DNA of 64,000 nucleotides from Hymenobacter psychrophilus (GTDB lineage: Bacteria > Bacteroidota > Bacteroidia > Cytophagales > Hymenobacteraceae): contig NZ_FNOV01000006.1 in NCBI RefSeq assembly GCF_900107135.1, positions 124,001 through 188,000 of the forward strand, read 5' to 3'. A program made the translations under genes and the position numbers. Below are positions 51,070 through 58,883 of this stretch, in pieces. Positions within the stretch are counted from its first letter, which is position 1. Each line of letters begins with the position of its first letter. The notes under the pieces were generated by a model. The model worked only from the letters and a program-made list of their open reading frames with translations, made no database searches and was not told the DNA's origin.

Positions 51070-51230
51070 AGTGATTAGTGTTGAGTGGTTAGTGGAAGCA
51101 CGTCATTCAGAGCGAAGCGAAGAATCTCGCGTGCAATGGTAACTCCTGACGTCAGGTTTACCTCAGCACGCGAGATTCTTCGCTTCGCTCTGAATGACGT
51201 GCTTTCACTAATCACTCAACACTAATCACT
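51070..51230. repeat. Intergenic palindrome with 65-bp arms
   Basis: Arms 51070-51134 and 51166-51230 are reverse complements with two differences and a 31-base loop, the longest in the window. The inner 37 bp are perfect and carry the GTCATTCAGAGC ... GAAGAATCTCGCGTGC core, as in 24221-24319. The outer part is built of AGTGATT-type heptamers. The loop itself contains the 12-base palindrome CCTGACGTCAGG. The element lies between convergent genes. Confidence 0.96.
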
Positions 51231-51241
51231 GAATGAAGCCC

Positions 51242-52924
51242 CTACTGCCCCGCTAGACCTAGTAGGGCAGTGTTGCCGGGCTCGCGCAGGGCGCTCAGGG
51301 CCTGTTGCATCTCGGCGTCGTCGTGGTTGAGGACGCGGAAGTAGGCGGCCTTACCGTAGGCGCTGCGGGCAATGTAGGCCTTGAGCTGGGTGCGCAGCAG
51401 CGGCGCGCAGCGGCGCAGGCCGGCCGCGTTGGCGGGCAGGCCGCTTTGCATGGCGCGGGTAGCCAGCAGTTGCAGCTGCACGTCGCTGATGCGGAACTGC
51501 TCGCCGAACTGCTCGAAGCGCAGCGCCTCCAGTTCTGCCTTGTGGTCCTGGTAATAGCTGAGGGCGAATTCGCGCACTAGGTTCAGGCTTTGCAGCCGCA
51601 GGTAGTAGCCCGACTGCGCCGAGGTGTCGCGGGCCACAAACAGGTCGGGCATGATGCCGCCGCCGCCGTACACCACCCGGCCCCGGGCCGTACGGTAGCG
51701 CAGCGAATCGGCGAAGTGAATGCTGTCGGCGTGGAAATACTCGCCGTTGCGGCCTCGCTTCTGCAACTCCTGCTCATACTCGGCCAGGCCCTTGCCGTAC
51801 GATTTCTGAATGCTGCGGCCCGAGGGCGTGTAATAGCGGGCAATGGTGAGGCGCAGCTCCGAGCCGTCATTCAGGGCAATAGGCTGCTGCACCAGGCCTT
51901 TGCCGAAGGTGCGACGGCCCACCAGCAGGGCCCGGTCGTGGTCCTGCAGGGCACCGGCTAGCACTTCGGCGGCCGAGGCGCTGCCTTCGTCCACGAGCAC
52001 TACCAGGTCGCCGTTCTCAAACTCGCCGGCTACCCGCGAGTATGTCTGGGTGTCGTACTGGTCGCCTTTGCCTTCGGTGTACACGATTTTTTTGGTGCCC
52101 CCAATGAACTCATCGGCAATTTTGGTGGCCCTATCGAGGTAGCCGCCGGGGTTGCCGCGCAAATCCAGTACGAGCCGCGTGAGGCCCTGGCGGCGCAGGT
52201 CGCCCAAAGCGGCCTTAAACTCGTCGTAGGTGCCGCTGGCGAACCGGCTGATTTTCAGGTAGCCCGTCTGGTTATCCACCATGTAAGCCACATCGACCGA
52301 CGAGTTGGGGATGCGGTTACGGGTAACGGCCATGGTAATCGGGCGGGGCAGGCCCCGGCGCAGCAGCTGCAGCTGCACCCGGCTGCCGCGGGGGCCGCGC
52401 AGCTTGCCAAACAAATCCTGCATCGTAAAATGCACGCCCGATACGGCCTGCCCATCTACGGCCAGAATTCGGTCGCCGGGCTGCAGGCCAGCCAGCTCGG
52501 CGGGGCCTTCACTCAGCGGCGCCACCACCGTTACCGTATCGCGAAACAGGTTGAACTCGACCCCGATACCGTCGTAGTCGCTCTGCAAAAAGGACGATGC
52601 CTGCTGCTGCTGCTTGGCCGGAATAAACACCGAATGTGGGTCGAGGCGCTCCAGCATGCGGGTAATGGCATAATCCGACAGCTCCTCGGCATTCACCGAA
52701 TCCACGTAGTCGCGGTCGATGTAGCTAAGAATTTCCTTGAACTTCAGGTAGCCCCGGGCCGTCAGGTCGGGGTTCTGGCTGGAGGGCCGGAACGGATTGG
52801 CCCCCAGCAGTACGCCGCAGGCCAGCACCAGGCCCAATAGCCAAGGCTGGCGCACCTGCCACCGCGAGTTGCGGGCCACGGGCTCCGTAACGGGCCGGAG
52901 GGGCTGCTTGGGCTGAAGGGGCAT
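51242..52924 (-). CDS. S41-family C-terminal processing peptidase
   Basis: This 560-residue protein has an N-terminal signal-anchor (WLLGLVLACGVLLGANPF), then the S41 N-terminal part, a PDZ domain (about 125-215; AGLQPGDRILAVDGQAV) and the protease core. The catalytic pair is visible: Ser317 in DEGSASAAEV and Lys342 in RTFGKGLVQQ, 25 residues apart as in Prc and CtpB. The block LRGNPGGYLDRATKIADEF is the family strand. It processes or degrades periplasmic proteins near their C-termini. A -7 box lies at 52985. Confidence 0.95.
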   Translation of the reverse strand: MPLQPKQPLRPVTEPVARNSRWQVRQPWLLGLVLACGVLLGANPFRPSSQNPDLTARGYLKFKEILSYIDRDYVDSVNAEELSDYAITRMLERLDPHSVFIPAKQQQQASSFLQSDYDGIGVEFNLFRDTVTVVAPLSEGPAELAGLQPGDRILAVDGQAVSGVHFTMQDLFGKLRGPRGSRVQLQLLRRGLPRPITMAVTRNRIPNSSVDVAYMVDNQTGYLKISRFASGTYDEFKAALGDLRRQGLTRLVLDLRGNPGGYLDRATKIADEFIGGTKKIVYTEGKGDQYDTQTYSRVAGEFENGDLVVLVDEGSASAAEVLAGALQDHDRALLVGRRTFGKGLVQQPIALNDGSELRLTIARYYTPSGRSIQKSYGKGLAEYEQELQKRGRNGEYFHADSIHFADSLRYRTARGRVVYGGGGIMPDLFVARDTSAQSGYYLRLQSLNLVREFALSYYQDHKAELEALRFEQFGEQFRISDVQLQLLATRAMQSGLPANAAGLRRCAPLLRTQLKAYIARSAYGKAAYFRVLNHDDAEMQQALSALREPGNTALLGLAGQ

Positions 52925-52984
52925 AAGGCTCTAAGCGAGTAGAGGTTCGGTCAATAAACGGAGAGTCGGTGGCTATCGGTTCTT

Positions 52985-52992
52985 CAAACATA
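52985..52992 (-). promoter_or_regulatory. -7 box for the S41 protease gene
   Basis: On the minus strand this reads TATGTTTG, an exact TAnnTTTG match, 60 bases before the ATG. The -33 element is poor. Confidence 0.5.
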
Positions 52993-53264
52993 TTGAAACT
53001 TTTCTAAGAAAATGGGCCGCTACACAGCCATATATTCATTTTCCAATAAGTATCCAATTTTTTATAATCTGAAGATAATAAACGACTGTTTTTAGGCCTT
53101 TTATCCAACCTTTAGCCGGCGACAACGACTAGGCATCACAAAGGTTTTTATATAATTATAGATTGATCTGCTCTTTCGCTCAATCGGCTGGTTTCCTCGC
53201 CCAACCGAGGCTTTGCCCCCATCGCCGAAAACCGGTGTCGCTGGGGCATTCGGGCCGCAAGTCG

Positions 53265-53272
53265 TACCTTTG
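53265..53272 (+). promoter_or_regulatory. -7 box for ruvX-def
   Basis: TACCTTTG matches TAnnTTTG exactly, 52 bases before the ruvX ATG. No clear TTG is at -33 spacing. Confidence 0.5.
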
Positions 53273-53324
53273 CCAGGCGGAGCCTGCCGGTTGGCCGGCC
53301 CGCCCAATACTCTTTTTTGATGCA

Positions 53325-53735
53325 ATGGGGCGCGTTCTGGCCATTGATTATGGAAATAAGCGCGTGGGCCTGGCCATTACCGACCCGCTTCAGCTGATTG
53401 CTACCCCCCTGGCCACCATCCATAGCCAGGAGCTGCTGGCCTACCTGAAAGCATACCACCAGCGCGAGCCGCTGGAAGCGCTGGTGGTGGGTATGCCGCG
53501 TACGCTCAGCAACGAGCCCACCGACGCCACCAGCGCCGTAGTGGGCCTGGTGCGCCGGCTGCGCAAGGAATTTCCGCTGGTGCCGGTGCACGAAATCGAC
53601 GAGCGGTTTACCTCCCGCATGGCCCACGCAGCCATGCTGGCCGGCGGGCTGGGCAAAAAAGACCGGCGCGACAAAGCCACCGTCGATCGGGTGGCGGCCA
53701 CTATTATCCTTCAATCTTACCTCGAATCCCGATGA
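53325..53735 (+). CDS. ruvX: RuvX/YqgF, putative Holliday junction resolvase / pre-16S rRNA nuclease
   Basis: The 136-residue RNase H-like protein starts MGRVLAIDYGNKRVGLAITD, the family's hallmark with metal-binding Asp at position 8. Further blocks are VVGMPRTLSNEPTDAT, VHEIDERFTSRMAHAAML and KATVDRVAATIILQSYLE, the last with the C-terminal catalytic Asp. Its E. coli relative matures the 16S rRNA 5' end. ATG 53325 is chosen over the longer open frame from 53163 because conserved sequence begins there. def starts inside its stop codon. Confidence 0.95.
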   Translation: MGRVLAIDYGNKRVGLAITDPLQLIATPLATIHSQELLAYLKAYHQREPLEALVVGMPRTLSNEPTDATSAVVGLVRRLRKEFPLVPVHEIDERFTSRMAHAAMLAGGLGKKDRRDKATVDRVAATIILQSYLESR

Positions 53736-54337
53736 TTTTCCCCATCGTTGCCTTCGGCGACCCGGTACTGAAAACCCTCGCCAAACCTTTGCCCGCCAAC
53801 TTCCCGGCGGCCGAGCTGGAACTGCTGATTGCCAACATGTTTGAAACCATGTACCACGCCCATGGGGTGGGCCTGGCGGCCCCGCAGGTGGGCAAAAGCA
53901 TCCGCCTGTTCGTTATCGACTCGACGCCCATGCTCGATGAGGATGAGGACGGCAACCCCATTGTCGATGAGCCTACTGCGGCCCCCGTTAAGCGGACCTT
54001 CATCAACCCCCAGATGCTGAGCGAAACCGGCGAACCGTGGGCGTTCGAGGAGGGCTGCCTGAGCATTCCCGGCATTCGGGAGCGGGTAACGCGCTGCCCG
54101 GTTATCCGGCTGCGCTACGAAGATGAGCAACGCCAGACGCACGAGGAAACCTTCTCGGGCCTCACCGCCCGCGTTATTCAGCACGAGTACGACCACTTGG
54201 AGGGCGTGCTGTTCACCGATTACACCTCGGGCCTGCGCAAGCAGCTGCTCAAGGGTAAGCTCGCCCGCATCAGCAAGGGCGACGTAGATGCCGACTACCG
54301 CATGCGGTTCGCCGCCCCGGCCGGTGGCCGCCGGTAG
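53732..54337 (+). CDS. def: Peptide deformylase
   Basis: The 201-residue enzyme removes the formyl group from nascent proteins. Motifs are complete: GVGLAAPQVG (I), EEGCLSIPG with the metal Cys (II) and QHEYDHLEGVLFTD with the HExxH-type site (III; here HEYDH). Its ATG overlaps the ruvX stop (ATGA), so the two genes are translationally coupled. An acidic insert (MLDEDEDGNPIVDEP, about residues 68-82) is longer than in E. coli PDF. Confidence 0.96.
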   Translation: MIFPIVAFGDPVLKTLAKPLPANFPAAELELLIANMFETMYHAHGVGLAAPQVGKSIRLFVIDSTPMLDEDEDGNPIVDEPTAAPVKRTFINPQMLSETGEPWAFEEGCLSIPGIRERVTRCPVIRLRYEDEQRQTHEETFSGLTARVIQHEYDHLEGVLFTDYTSGLRKQLLKGKLARISKGDVDADYRMRFAAPAGGRR

Positions 54338-54350
54338 GTGAGTTGAGGTG

Positions 54351-54391
54351 AAGGATGAGGGACAGAGCAGAATACTTTGGTCCTCATCCTT
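54351..54391. terminator. Hairpin between def and the convergent membrane gene
   Basis: A perfect 10-bp stem (54351-54360 with 54382-54391) has a 21-base loop and ends in TTTATC. It is placed between convergent stops. Confidence 0.6.
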
Positions 54392-54400
54392 TATCCCAAC

Positions 54401-55816
54401 TTACCGTTTCAGCCGGTACACGCCTTTGGTGCTGGTGGGCTCGTAGCGGCCGAAAACGTACGGGAGTTTATAGCGCAGTTCGGGCAGCAGGTTGCGCTGG
54501 TCGATGAGGTACTGGGGCGGATTGGAGCCGAGGCTGCGGGCGAGCCGGAACACGGCGGCGTACTCGTCGAGGTGGCCGAAGTCAACCTGGGCCAGCCGCC
54601 AGTCGAGGTAGGGCGAGGCGAGGCGGTTTTGGGCATAGGGGCGCAGGCCGGGCCCCAGCACCAGCAGGCGCTGCCCCTGCAAAAAGTTGGTGCGCGGGTC
54701 GGGCTGCACGGCGTAGCGGGTTTCGAGGGGCAGTTGCAGGGCATTTTCGAGGAAGAAAACGGCCCGGTAGCGCACCAGCAGCACCGCCCCCAACAGCAGC
54801 AGCAGCCCCACTTCGGGCACCCAGGCCCGGGCCGTTTTCTGCCACAGATACAGGCTGAAGTACGCCACCGGAGGCAGCAGCAGCGCGGCCGTACCCGGCG
54901 CTACGCCGCGGCCGGCCACCACAATAGCGGCCGCTACCAGCACCCACACCAGCATCAGCTGCTGAAATTTCACCTGAAACACGAGCCCCGGCGGTTTGAT
55001 GAGACTGCGCAACAGGCCCAGCGCCAGCACCAGCCCCGGCAGGGCCAGCAGCCGCAGCTGCACGGGTAGCGGCAGCCCATCAGTACCCGCTACTAGGCCG
55101 CTGAGCGTGGGCCGCAGATGAAACTGCACGAAGCCCGGCAGCGAATCGGTGTAGAGAAAAAACGTGGCCACCACCGCGTACGGAAACAGGAAGCCGCACA
55201 GTAGCAGCAGAAAACTCCGGAACGAGTTGGCCGCGAAGATGATAACGGCAAACAGGCCCAGCAGCAGAAACAGCGCCAGCGGCAGGTAGCACAGCGCTGC
55301 CACGCCAATCAGGAAGCCGGCCCGAAACAGGCGGCGGTTGTCGTAGCCCTCGCGCGAGGTGGGCAGCAGGGCGCTGAAGCCGGCAATCAGAAACGTGTGG
55401 CCCAGCAGCAACGGCGAGAGGATGTCGAGCTCGGTGCTGACGGAGCCCACCAGCAGGTACGTCAGCGCCGCCAAATAGCCGCGCTCGGGCAGCACATCGG
55501 CCCGGTTGAGCACGAAATTGAAGCGGATGGCCTGAAACGCAAGCAGCGCCAGGGCCAGCAGCCGGTACAGCCACAGCGGCCGGCTGCCCACCAGCTCCAG
55601 CAGTCCGGCCAGGGCGGCGGCCAGCGGCGCGGTGCTGTCGTACAGGTCGCGGTAGAGGCGCACGCCTTCGCCCAGCCGCTCGCCCAGCAGCATTTCGCGC
55701 AGCTCGACGGGCATCAGCGGCAGGCCCCACCAGAGCAGCGGCAGGCGCAGCGCCAGCACGAGCAGCAACAGCCCAAACAGGCGGGTGGGCAGGGAGCTTT
55801 TGAAAAACTGAAGCAA
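54401..55816 (-). CDS. Polytopic membrane protein, DUF6427-like / GT-C-type
   Basis: This 471-residue protein has about 11 to 13 hydrophobic segments. Sequences such as LLGHTFLIAGFSALLP, RAGFLIGVAALCYLPLALFL and CGFLFPYAVVATFFLY resemble the Bacteroidota DUF6427 family. The N-terminal loop with Glu (LREMLLGERLGEGVRLYRDL) recalls GT-C glycosyltransferases with a first loop acidic site. The C-terminal 110 residues are soluble. An enzymatic role in envelope glycan or lipid modification is possible but not shown. It has its own -7 box (55863-55870), divergent from the rbfA promoter. Confidence 0.7.
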   Translation of the reverse strand: MLQFFKSSLPTRLFGLLLLVLALRLPLLWWGLPLMPVELREMLLGERLGEGVRLYRDLYDSTAPLAAALAGLLELVGSRPLWLYRLLALALLAFQAIRFNFVLNRADVLPERGYLAALTYLLVGSVSTELDILSPLLLGHTFLIAGFSALLPTSREGYDNRRLFRAGFLIGVAALCYLPLALFLLLGLFAVIIFAANSFRSFLLLLCGFLFPYAVVATFFLYTDSLPGFVQFHLRPTLSGLVAGTDGLPLPVQLRLLALPGLVLALGLLRSLIKPPGLVFQVKFQQLMLVWVLVAAAIVVAGRGVAPGTAALLLPPVAYFSLYLWQKTARAWVPEVGLLLLLGAVLLVRYRAVFFLENALQLPLETRYAVQPDPRTNFLQGQRLLVLGPGLRPYAQNRLASPYLDWRLAQVDFGHLDEYAAVFRLARSLGSNPPQYLIDQRNLLPELRYKLPYVFGRYEPTSTKGVYRLKR

Positions 55817-55862
55817 GTGAAGTTTGGGGGTATGGAAGGAAGGCCTGGGACGACGCGCCAGG

Positions 55863-55870
55863 CAAATATA
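55863..55870 (-). promoter_or_regulatory. -7 box for the DUF6427-like gene
   Basis: On the minus strand this reads TATATTTG, an exact TAnnTTTG match, 46 bases before the ATG. It sits back to back with the rbfA promoter. Confidence 0.5.
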
Positions 55871-55887
55871 CGGGCCTTAAGGGTGGC

Positions 55888-55920
55888 TTGAAGCGGCCGA
55901 CTTCAGCCGCCGTATCTTTC
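55888..55920 (+). promoter_or_regulatory. rbfA promoter (-33 TTG, -7 TATCTTTC)
   Basis: TTG (55888-55890) and TATCTTTC (55913-55920) are 22 bases apart. A second box, TATCTTTG (55992-55999), is an exact match but lies only nine bases before the ATG. Confidence 0.5.
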
Positions 55921-56008
55921 CCTGCTCCCCAAAAATACCAGCCGCCAAGAGTTTTAGACCCTCCGACTCCAGCCAAGACCTCAGACCCTCTTATCTTTGT
56001 TGCCTCTT

Positions 56009-56470
56009 ATGGAAAGCAAACGACAACAAAAAGTAGCCAGCCTGCTCCAGCAGGAGTTGGCGGCCGTATTTCAGCGCGACCTGCCCCACCTGTTCCCCGG
56101 CCTACCCCCGGGCATCAACCTGGTGCGCGTATCGCCCGATCTGGGCGTGGCCCGCGTGTACCTGAGCGTGCTCAGTATTGGCAGCGTGGCCGACAAAGCC
56201 AGCAAGGGCGAGGCGCAGATGCAGCTGGTGCAGGATACCAGCAAGGAAATCCGGCAGGCGCTGGCCAAGCGAATTCGGCGCCAGCTGCGCATTGTGCCCG
56301 AACTGGTGTTCTTCCTCGACGACTCGGCCGCCTACGCTGCCCAGATGGACCGCGTGTTCGGCGACCTGGAAATTCCGCCCGCCCCCACCGAGCCCACGCC
56401 CGGCGAAGCCACCGACGCGGCTACCAGCATCGGCAAGCGCCCACGCCTGTTCGGGGGCTCGGAGGAGTAA
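56009..56470 (+). CDS. rbfA: RbfA, ribosome-binding factor A
   Basis: The 153-residue KH-like protein begins MESKRQQKVASLLQQELAAV. An in-frame TTG at 55997 exists, but ATG 56009 is preferred. Typical parts are INLVRVSPDLGVARVYLSVL, then LRIVPELVFFLDDSAAYAAQ and MDRVF. RbfA helps mature the 16S rRNA 5' region in the 30S subunit and supports cold growth. An acidic Pro/Ala C-terminal tail of about 30 residues is a lineage addition. rbfA followed by a LolE-like permease is a common Bacteroidota order, here with a methyltransferase inserted. Confidence 0.95.
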   Translation: MESKRQQKVASLLQQELAAVFQRDLPHLFPGLPPGINLVRVSPDLGVARVYLSVLSIGSVADKASKGEAQMQLVQDTSKEIRQALAKRIRRQLRIVPELVFFLDDSAAYAAQMDRVFGDLEIPPAPTEPTPGEATDAATSIGKRPRLFGGSEE

Positions 56471-56601
56471 TGAGTGAATGAGTGACTCGGTGAATGAGTG
56501 AGTAAGTGAACGGGAACTGCCCCTTACCGAAAAGCTCAGCCACCAGGGCCCTCAGCTGTACCCTCCCTCACTCACCGACTCACGCATTCACGCATTCGAT
56601 T
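56471..56601. repeat. Short-unit tandem repeats with an imperfect inverted copy before the methyltransferase
   Basis: The region starts with an 8-base unit like TGAGTGAA repeated about five times (56471-56510) and ends with a partly complementary CTCACTCACCGACTCACGCA-type stretch (56567-56600). The two could form an imperfect stem just before the TTG start. Confidence 0.7.
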
Positions 56602-57411
56602 TTGCATTACGACCCGATTAAGAAGTCGCTCGGCGACGTGTTCAACCGTACTCCCTGGCTGCGGCGGCTCTTTTATCATCTGCTCGATCTGTTGCTGCTC
56701 CGGACCTGGCACGTGCACCGCGAGCTGCGCGCCTGGAGCAAGGGCCGCACCCAGGAGCCGCTGACCATTCTGGACGCTGGCTCGGGCTACGGCCAGTACA
56801 CGTACTGGCTGGCGGGCCAGAGTCCGAAATGGGAGATTCTGGCCGTCGATGTAAAGGAGGAGCAGGTGGCCGATTCCAACCGCTTCTTCCGCGAGATTGG
56901 CCGTACCAACGCCCAGTTTGCCGTGCAGGACCTGGTGCTCTACCAGCAGCCCAACACCTTCGACCTAGCCTTGTCGGTGGATGTGATGGAGCACATTCTG
57001 GAGGACGTGGAGGTGTTCAAAAACATCCACGCCTCGCTCAAAGACGGCGGCATGCTGCTCATTTCCACCCCCAGCGACCAGGGGGGCTCCGACGTGCATT
57101 CCGACGGCGAAACCAGCTTTATCGAGGAGCACGTGCGCGATGGCTACAACATCCACGAGATTCAGCAGAAGCTGCGCACGGCCGGTTTCGAGCGCATCGA
57201 GGCGCAGTACAGCTACGGCGAGCCGGGCCAGATTTCGTGGCGCCTGAGCATGAAATACCCGATTCAGATGCTGGGTGCGTCGAAATGGTTCTTTTTGCTG
57301 CTGCCCTTCTACTACCTGGTCACGTTCCCTTTCTGCCTGCTACTGAACTGGCTCGACGCCAACACCAAGCACGAGTCGGGCACCGGCCTTATTGTAAAGG
57401 CCTGGAAATAG
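56602..57411 (+). CDS. SAM-dependent methyltransferase with C-terminal membrane segment
   Basis: This 269-residue protein is from TTG 56602 (read as Met-HYDPIKKSLGDVFN). The open frame extends to ATG 56506, but the added part is repeat-derived. The class I motif is LTILDAGSGYGQYTYWLAG, followed by VDVKEEQVADSNRFF and the motif IV region LALSVDVMEHILEDV. The C-terminus has a hydrophobic segment (WFFLLLPFYYLVTFPFCLLL) that may anchor it to the membrane. The substrate is unknown; a polyisoprenoid or lipid acceptor is plausible from this anchor. The start codon is uncertain. Confidence 0.82.
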   Translation: MHYDPIKKSLGDVFNRTPWLRRLFYHLLDLLLLRTWHVHRELRAWSKGRTQEPLTILDAGSGYGQYTYWLAGQSPKWEILAVDVKEEQVADSNRFFREIGRTNAQFAVQDLVLYQQPNTFDLALSVDVMEHILEDVEVFKNIHASLKDGGMLLISTPSDQGGSDVHSDGETSFIEEHVRDGYNIHEIQQKLRTAGFERIEAQYSYGEPGQISWRLSMKYPIQMLGASKWFFLLLPFYYLVTFPFCLLLNWLDANTKHESGTGLIVKAWK

Positions 57412-57498
57412 ACCTTTCCGGCTCAACGGCGTATCTTGGCTGCGGAACCCGCTGCCTTTTTACCCTTTCACTCCGCCCTGCCCCGGCCCGCCCCGCAC

Positions 57499-58725
57499 GT
57501 GAACGTACCCTTGCTCATTGCCCGGCGTTATTTTTCCTCCAAGAAAAAGCGCAATATCATTTCCATCATCTCCAACATTTCGATGGTGGGGGTGGCGGTG
57601 GGCACCACGGCGCTGATTATTGTGCTTTCCGTTTTCAACGGCCTCGAAGACCTGGTGCGCAGCCTCTACGGCAAATCCGACCCCGATCTGGTGGTGACGG
57701 CCGTGCAAGGCAAATCGTTCGAGCTGACGGCCCCGCTGCTGGTGCGGGTGAAGCGCACCCCCGGCGTGCGGCTGGTAACCGAGGTGATTGAGGACAACGC
57801 CCTGCTGCAGTACCGCGACCGGCAAATGGTGGTAAAGATGAAAGGGGTATCAGATAACTACCACTACCAGAGCAACATCGATTCGGCCATCGTGGACGGC
57901 AGCTCGGGCCTGCAGCGCGAGGGTCGCGACTACGCCCTACTGGGGGCCGGCGTGCAGCACGAGCTCAGCATCGCCCTCGACAACCGCTTTGCGCCCATGC
58001 GCCTGCTCTACCCCAAGGCCGGCAAATTCAAGGTTTCCATGGACCCCGACGCCTACTTCACCCAGAAAAATATTCTGGCCGGAGGCGTTTTTCTCATTGA
58101 GCAGCGCATCGATGACAGCTACATTTTTGTGCCCCTGGAGTTCGCCCGCGACCTGCTGGGCTACGGCACCCGCCGCACGGGGCTGGAGGTGAAGGTGAAA
58201 GCCGGCCAGGACATTGAAAGCGTGCAGAAGGCGCTGCGCGAGCGGCTCGGTCCCACCTTTAAAGTGCTCAACTCTGATGAGCAGCATGTGTCGCTGCTCA
58301 AGGCCATCAAGGTAGAGAAGATGTTCGTCTTCATCACCTTCGCCTTCATTCTGCTCATTGCCAGCATCAACATCTTCTTCTCGCTCTCGATGCTGGTTAT
58401 CGACAAGAAGAAGGACATGGCCGTGCTCATGGCCATGGGCGCCGACCAGCGGACGATTCGCAACATCTTCCTGTTCGAGGGCGCCATTGTGGCCCAGGTG
58501 GGGGCAATTACCGGCTTGGTGATAGGCATAAGCATCTGCTGGCTACAGCAGACGTTCCATATCGTGAGTATGGGCATGGCTACGAGCGTGGTGGATGCTT
58601 ACCCGGTGAAGATGCAGCTCTCCGACATCGTGCTCACCGGCATTGCCATCGTCTTCATTACCATTAGCGTATCCATCCGGCCGGCCCTGAACGCCTCCCG
58701 TCTCGATGTGCGCGACAATCTGTAG
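57499..58725 (+). CDS. LolE/FtsX-type ABC transporter permease
   Basis: This 408-residue protein is from GTG 57499 (VNVPLLIARRYFSSKKKRNI). Alternative TTG 57436 adds no conserved sequence. It has one N-terminal and three C-terminal transmembrane helices around a large periplasmic domain, the MacB/FtsX layout. The pattern YFSSKKKRNIISIISNISMV ... VAVGTTALIIVLSVFNGLED matches LolC/LolE-type lipoprotein-release permeases. LolCDE moves lipoproteins from the inner membrane. A dedicated ATPase gene is not next to it. A weak -7-like TATCTTGG lies at 57432. Confidence 0.88.
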   Translation: MNVPLLIARRYFSSKKKRNIISIISNISMVGVAVGTTALIIVLSVFNGLEDLVRSLYGKSDPDLVVTAVQGKSFELTAPLLVRVKRTPGVRLVTEVIEDNALLQYRDRQMVVKMKGVSDNYHYQSNIDSAIVDGSSGLQREGRDYALLGAGVQHELSIALDNRFAPMRLLYPKAGKFKVSMDPDAYFTQKNILAGGVFLIEQRIDDSYIFVPLEFARDLLGYGTRRTGLEVKVKAGQDIESVQKALRERLGPTFKVLNSDEQHVSLLKAIKVEKMFVFITFAFILLIASINIFFSLSMLVIDKKKDMAVLMAMGADQRTIRNIFLFEGAIVAQVGAITGLVIGISICWLQQTFHIVSMGMATSVVDAYPVKMQLSDIVLTGIAIVFITISVSIRPALNASRLDVRDNL

Positions 58726-58883
58726 CGGCCGGCCAACCGGGCGCTACAGGAGGCTATTTTGCGGGGCGGCAATAAAAGATAACGGCTTTTAGTCAGCTTA
58801 TTGTACTGTCGACCTTTCTTATTCATTAAAATTACCCTATTTAGCGGGCTGTCTTTGTTTAATTGCCCCTATTAAGCCCGACC

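Larger units (their letters stand above)
52925..53324. other. Divergent intergenic region between the S41 protease and ruvX
   Basis: These 400 bases are AT-rich in the middle (52990-53160) and hold two promoter-like boxes facing opposite ways (52985 and 53265). The open frames are short and unconvincing. I see no RNA gene. Confidence 0.6.
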
